A stretch of 14,112 nucleotides of DNA from Candidatus Latescibacterota bacterium (GTDB lineage Bacteria > Latescibacterota > UBA2968 > UBA8231), in assembly GCA_021295675.1 (NCBI GenBank), contig JAGWBY010000052.1, positions 25,100 to 39,211 of the forward strand. Direction: 5' to 3'. The translations under genes and the position numbers were made by a program. Shown here in pieces: positions 13,787 through 14,112 of the stretch (position 1 is the stretch's first letter; each line of letters begins with the position of its first letter). The notes under the pieces are model-generated. The model searched no databases. It was not told where the DNA came from and saw only the letters and a list, made by a program, of their open reading frames with translations.

Positions 13787-14112
13787 CTAGTCTGTCTCCG
13801 ACACAGGTACGGCAACCGACCTGCCGGTCCTTCCTGCCTCGTGAATCGCCTCAACCACTCTTAGAGCCTGTAGTCCGTCGCGGCTGTGCGGGTCCACACC
13901 GGGTGCACTCTCGATGACTTTCTTTCCCTGGACCACATCGACGAAGTAACCCGTCAACGATCCTTGGTGAGAGGGGTTTTCGACAGGTTCCCATCCAGAG
14001 GACCGCGCCATTGTGAAAAGCAGGTCGCGTTTAAGGCGGAAGCTCTTTCGTGCGCTGTAAACCGTGACCTCATCCTCGTATTCGTCACAGTTTTTGATAC
14101 ACAGCAGGTGCG
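13787..14112 (-). CDS. Gfo/Idh/MocA-like oxidoreductase, C-terminal part
   Basis: A minus-strand frame open from the window edge to TAG at 13787-13789 gives 108 residues. The visible part has VTVYSARKSFRLKRDLLFTM and ends PHSRDGLQALRVVEAIHEAGRTGRSVAVP. This ending, an Asp-Gly-Leu followed by a long helix and a TGR-x-V tail, is typical of Gfo/Idh/MocA NAD(P)-dependent sugar oxidoreductases. The NAD-binding domain and the catalytic Lys are outside the window, so the family call rests on the C-terminus alone. An internal ATG at 14011 is not the start. It is convergent with the M42 gene, 25 bases away, with no clear terminator between. Confidence 0.7.
   Translation of the reverse strand, partial: HLLCIKNCDEYEDEVTVYSARKSFRLKRDLLFTMARSSGWEPVENPSHQGSLTGYFVDVVQGKKVIESAPGVDPHSRDGLQALRVVEAIHEAGRTGRSVAVPVSETD

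Overview
The window is a stretch of bacterial chromosome of moderately high GC that carries mostly housekeeping genes. Two secreted proteins with dockerin-type calcium loops sit near the start. Loop signatures of the form VDFDDFFLLADRFG, together with a uronate-dehydrogenase-like SDR and the tail of a Gfo/Idh/MocA-type oxidoreductase, remind me of uncultured lineages such as Latescibacterota or Poribacteria. That placement rests on recalled motif style, not on a search, so treat the phylum as tentative. Start codons are often GTG, and most genes have a purine-rich ribosome binding site.

Region 1 (1-1196): dnaG (primase) reads leftward, runs off the left edge, and is interrupted by an apparent one-base frameshift near 716-719. 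The intergenic region 978-1196 holds two divergent sigma70-type promoters with a near-perfect palindrome between them. Region 2 (1197-2650): two tandem genes encode exported proteins built from a fibronectin-III-like fold plus paired dockerin/EF-hand loops. In the second protein the loop pair sits inside the Fn3 fold. A strong 14-bp hairpin ends this unit.

Region 3 (2651-8934): rho is preceded by a long pyrimidine-rich leader. It is followed by type B L31 (rpmE2), a YqhQ/DUF1385 membrane protein, prfA (RF1), prmC (the RF glutamine methyltransferase) and radA. From the DUF1385 gene to radA the genes overlap or are 3 bases apart, so they are almost certainly one transcript. The theme is transcription termination, translation termination and DNA repair.

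Region 4 (8935-10742): recA has its own promoter, which is decorated with four copies of the hexamer TGAACA/TGTTCA and is a good candidate for this lineage's SOS operator. After recA come a GC-rich structured segment, a REP-like palindrome, an unrecognised 83-residue gene with a very strong but possibly sequestered Shine-Dalgarno, and a clear intrinsic terminator. Region 5 (10743-13761): a promoter placed as for a leaderless mRNA drives an HPRT-like gene, an extended SDR, a membrane-anchored protein of unknown function and an M42 aminopeptidase, all with gaps of 2-16 bases. Region 6 (13787-14112): the C-terminal part of a Gfo/Idh/MocA-like oxidoreductase on the minus strand, convergent with the M42 gene.

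No tRNA, rRNA, CRISPR array, insertion sequence or phage gene was seen. The best leads for something new are the recA operator array, the hairpin-flanked small gene after recA, the leaderless-type hpt promoter and the dockerin-in-Fn3 protein.
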